A DNA stretch of 64,000 nucleotides, taken from contig CAIJRD010000002.1 of NCBI GenBank assembly GCA_903822975.1, positions 124,001-188,000 of the forward strand, in the 5' to 3' direction. Under the pieces are notes generated by a model. That model was given only the letters and a program-made list of their open reading frames with translations. It searched no databases and had not been told where the DNA came from. Shown in pieces: positions 61,566 to 64,000 of the stretch (positions are counted from its first letter, which is position 1; each line of letters begins with the position of its first letter). Made by a program: the position numbers and the translations under genes. Source of the stretch: an uncultured Sinobacteraceae bacterium. Its GTDB lineage: Bacteria > Pseudomonadota > Gammaproteobacteria > Nevskiales > Nevskiaceae.

Positions 61566-63332
61566 ATGAGCGTCAACACCCATTCGTCGCAATCCGGTTC
61601 GCGGCGCAGGCTTCAACGCAGCCTGATCGCTGCGGCGGTTTCCGCATTCGCAGGCGCGGCATTCGCCGACGCCGATGCGACCGCCGCTGCACCGCAGGAA
61701 ACGGTGACGGAAGAATTGATCCGCATGCTCGCCGCGCATAACGCGCTGTCGGCGGACGACGCCGCCAAGCTGCTCAATCGCTTGCAGGCGCAGAAAGCTG
61801 CACCGGCGGCTCCGACCGCTGCTGCAGCCGCACCCGCCGCACCTGTCGATGCGACGGCCGCCAACCCGGCCGACAAGGGCAAGGTGCGCGTGATCTATGT
61901 GCCCGAGAGCGAGAAGCAGAAGATCCGCGACGAGGTCAAGGCCGAAGTGATTGCGCAGGCCAAGGCGGAGAACTGGGCGCAGCCGAATGCGATTCCGGAG
62001 TGGACCAAGCACATCACCATCGAAGGTGATCTGCGCTACCGCCAGGAAGGCGACTTCTACGACCAGTCGAACGATCCGAACCAGATCAATTTCCAGGCGA
62101 TCAACAGCGGTGCGCCGGTCAACGTCAATTTCGCGTCGACCACGCCGGTGGTGCTGCCGTATCTGAACACGCAGAGCGATCGACAGCTGCCGCGCTTCCG
62201 TGCGCGCCTCGGACTGGTCGCGCAGATCAGCGAAGACCTCACCACCAGCTTCCGCTTCAACAGCGGCAACAACACCAACCCGGTGTCGACCGATCAGACG
62301 CTGGGCACCGATTTCAACAAGACCACGTTCGTCATCGATCGCGCGTATTTCGACTATCACCCGAGCAAGAACCTGTCGGTGTGGGCCGGGCGCGCGCCGA
62401 ACCCATTTGAGTCGACCGACCTGCTGTTCGATCGCGATCTTAATTTTGATGGCGTGTCGACGCAGTTGCGCCACTCGTTTGCCGACAACCTGCGTGGCCG
62501 CTTGACCCTCGGTGCGTTCTCGATCGAGAACACCGCCTACGATTTCCCCAGCACCAGCTCGCAGAAAGGTTCTGGCCGCGACAAGTGGCTGTTCTCCGCA
62601 CAGCTCGGTCTCGACTGGAAGCTGCAACCGGGTATGACCGTAAGCGGCTCGGTGGCGTATCACGATTACTACGAGCTCGACGGCAAGGCGCGTCCCTGCG
62701 ATCCGAACCCCTTGAGCGCGAGCATCGCCTGTAGCGCCGACGACGGTCGCCCCGGTTTCATCCAGAAGGGCAATACGCTGTTCGCGCTGCGCCAGCTGAC
62801 GCCGGCGCAGCCGACCGATCCACAGTTCCAGTACTTCGGTCTGGCTTCGCCGTTCCGCATCCTCGACACGCTGGTGACATTGGACCGCACGATCGACGGA
62901 CCGGTGCACGCGCGGATCGATCTCGATTACGTGCGCAATCTCGGCTATCACCGCAAGGCGGTGGTCGACAAGGGCCCGGTCAACAACTTCGGTGGCTGCG
63001 CCACCAGCGATCCGAGTTGCACGGCGAGCTTCGCCGGCGGCGGCAACGCCTTCATGGTGCAAGCCCGATTCGGTTATGGCGAAACGGTTGCGCGCTGGCA
63101 GTGGAATGCCTTCGGTGGCTACAAGCGCCTCGACAGCGATGCCGTGGTCGATGCCTTCACCGATTCCGATTTCCATTACGGCGGCACCAACGCCAAGGGT
63201 TATTTCATCGGCGGCAACCTTGGTCTCGCGCACAACACCTGGTTCACCGCGCGTTACCTGAGTGCCAGCGAAGTCAGCGGTCCGCCGCTGTCGATCGATG
63301 TGCTGCAGTTCGATCTGAACGCGCGCTTCTGA
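61566..63332 (+). CDS. Outer membrane porin (putative-porin family)
   Basis: The 588-residue protein has a signal peptide (RRRLQRSLIAAAVSAFAGA to AFA), a helical/linker region with charged repeats (EKQKIRDEVKAEVIAQAKAE) and a long barrel. The barrel contains ITIEGDLRYRQEGDFYDQS, LPRFRARLGLVAQISEDLT, FDYHPSKNLSVWAGRAP and terminal aromatic FDLNARF. The ATG at 61566 follows GGGAG and leads into the signal; a GTG at 61488 overlapping the TonB-like stop is the alternative. It is the likely outer-membrane client of the ExbBD-TonB system, though it shows no plug domain or TonB box. Confidence 0.86.
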   Translation: MSVNTHSSQSGSRRRLQRSLIAAAVSAFAGAAFADADATAAAPQETVTEELIRMLAAHNALSADDAAKLLNRLQAQKAAPAAPTAAAAAPAAPVDATAANPADKGKVRVIYVPESEKQKIRDEVKAEVIAQAKAENWAQPNAIPEWTKHITIEGDLRYRQEGDFYDQSNDPNQINFQAINSGAPVNVNFASTTPVVLPYLNTQSDRQLPRFRARLGLVAQISEDLTTSFRFNSGNNTNPVSTDQTLGTDFNKTTFVIDRAYFDYHPSKNLSVWAGRAPNPFESTDLLFDRDLNFDGVSTQLRHSFADNLRGRLTLGAFSIENTAYDFPSTSSQKGSGRDKWLFSAQLGLDWKLQPGMTVSGSVAYHDYYELDGKARPCDPNPLSASIACSADDGRPGFIQKGNTLFALRQLTPAQPTDPQFQYFGLASPFRILDTLVTLDRTIDGPVHARIDLDYVRNLGYHRKAVVDKGPVNNFGGCATSDPSCTASFAGGGNAFMVQARFGYGETVARWQWNAFGGYKRLDSDAVVDAFTDSDFHYGGTNAKGYFIGGNLGLAHNTWFTARYLSASEVSGPPLSIDVLQFDLNARF

Positions 63333-63342
63333 GGCAAGGCTC

Positions 63343-64000
63343 ATGAACGACTTGCTAGGGCTTCGATCGACCCGCTTCGCCGTTGTCTGCTGCCTGTCGC
63401 TCTCGGCAATCGTCGCGCTGCCGGCACAAGCGCAGTCGGCGGCGGAGACGCGTCTGCGTGATCAATTGCGGCAGACCACGCTGGCGCTGCGCGACATGGA
63501 AGACCAGAACACCGAGCTCAAGCAGAAGCTCGCGGAAGCCGAGCAGAAGCCGGCCGCACCGGCGCCGGCAGCACCTGCAAACAGCGCCGACAGTGCGAAG
63601 GCGCGACGCCTCGAAGCCGAACTGCGCGCACAAACCGAAAAGGCCGCCACGTTGCAGAAGGCGCTCGATCAGGCGCGCGGCACACAAGAGCAGTGGCAAA
63701 CCTCGTACGCGCAAACTGCCGCGCTGGCCAAATCGCGCGATGCCGACGCCAAGAAATTCGAAGCCGACGCGCAATCGCTCGGCGAACGCGTGCAGCGTTG
63801 CGAGCGCGACAACGCGCAGCTTTCGACCATCAGCGAAGACCTGTTGCAGCGTTACAAGAACAAGGGCCTGTGGCGCGCAATCGGCGATTCCGAACCGCTG
63901 ACCGGCTTGCAGCGCGTGCAGCTCGAAAAGCTTGCGCAGGACTATCACAGCCGCATCGTCGACGCCGGTGTCGCCGCGCCGGCGCCTTCCACACCATCCG
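63343..64000 (+). CDS. Periplasmic coiled-coil protein (3' truncated by the window)
   Basis: The frame opens 11 bases after the porin stop with MNDLLGLRSTRFAVVCCLS and a signal peptide (cleavage near AQA), and is still open at 64000 (219 codons). It is rich in heptad-like alanine/glutamine/glutamate/arginine helices (RLRDQLRQTTLALRDMEDQ, RLEAELRAQTEKAATLQKA, YAQTAALAKSRDADAKKFE), broken by a proline/alanine linker. A short folded-looking part follows (LLQRYKNKGLWRAIGDSEP). Function is unknown; its place at the end of the ExbBD-TonB-porin cluster suggests a periplasmic scaffold. Confidence 0.85.
   Translation, partial: MNDLLGLRSTRFAVVCCLSLSAIVALPAQAQSAAETRLRDQLRQTTLALRDMEDQNTELKQKLAEAEQKPAAPAPAAPANSADSAKARRLEAELRAQTEKAATLQKALDQARGTQEQWQTSYAQTAALAKSRDADAKKFEADAQSLGERVQRCERDNAQLSTISEDLLQRYKNKGLWRAIGDSEPLTGLQRVQLEKLAQDYHSRIVDAGVAAPAPSTPS

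Overview
The window is GC-rich, densely coded DNA that reads as chromosome of an aerobic Gammaproteobacterium. The evidence is a System I cytochrome c maturation operon (ccmABCDEFGHI), ETF/ETF-quinone oxidoreductase, sucAB, MdtABC-like RND pumps, Tex, HU and lysine/alanine-rich histone-like proteins. A Nevskiales/Solimonadaceae-type or xanthomonad-like host is a guess from gene content; no rRNA, tRNA or other phylogenetic marker is present to settle it.

Layout. (1) 1-19020 is a catabolic island that looks like an acyclic terpene utilisation (Atu; citronellol/geraniol) pathway. It holds AtuA (cut by the window edge), a beta-carbonic anhydrase, ETF-QO, EtfB, EtfA, a PECR-like short-chain dehydrogenase, the geranyl-CoA carboxylase subunits AtuC and AtuF flanking AtuD (acyl-CoA dehydrogenase), AtuE (hydratase) and a GNAT acetyltransferase. 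Beyond an OmpA-family gene there follow a second acyl-CoA dehydrogenase, an acyl-CoA ligase and a second SDR. The genes cover activation, dehydrogenation with electron delivery to quinone, bicarbonate supply, carboxylation and hydration. (2) 19252-33534 is housekeeping: folD, the complete ccm operon, a MaoC-like hydratase, galU, and sucA-sucB without lpd. (3) 33876-42171 is an RND adaptor with two RND pumps and a CoA-binding protein. (4) 42600-50700 is an accessory-looking stretch: two histone-like proteins, HU, a glycine-zipper protein, a DevBCA-type ABC exporter with its own outer-membrane factor, and many short tandem repeats between genes. (5) 51087-56324 holds a Tat-exported dienelactone hydrolase-like protein, an NTF2-like/ATP-grasp-like gene pair, a degenerate 35-bp tandem repeat array and tex. 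(6) 56874-64000 is an apparent operon encoding a TpsB/ShlB-type outer-membrane transporter, a DUF2341-LamG-ExbB fusion, ExbD, a TonB-like protein, a porin and a periplasmic coiled-coil protein that runs off the end.

The most interesting parts are the last operon, where an ExbB-type proton channel carries a large lectin-like periplasmic head and is encoded next to a two-partner-secretion pore with no visible TpsA cargo, and the recurring intergenic tandem repeats of 9-14 bp and 35 bp, each built from a different unit.
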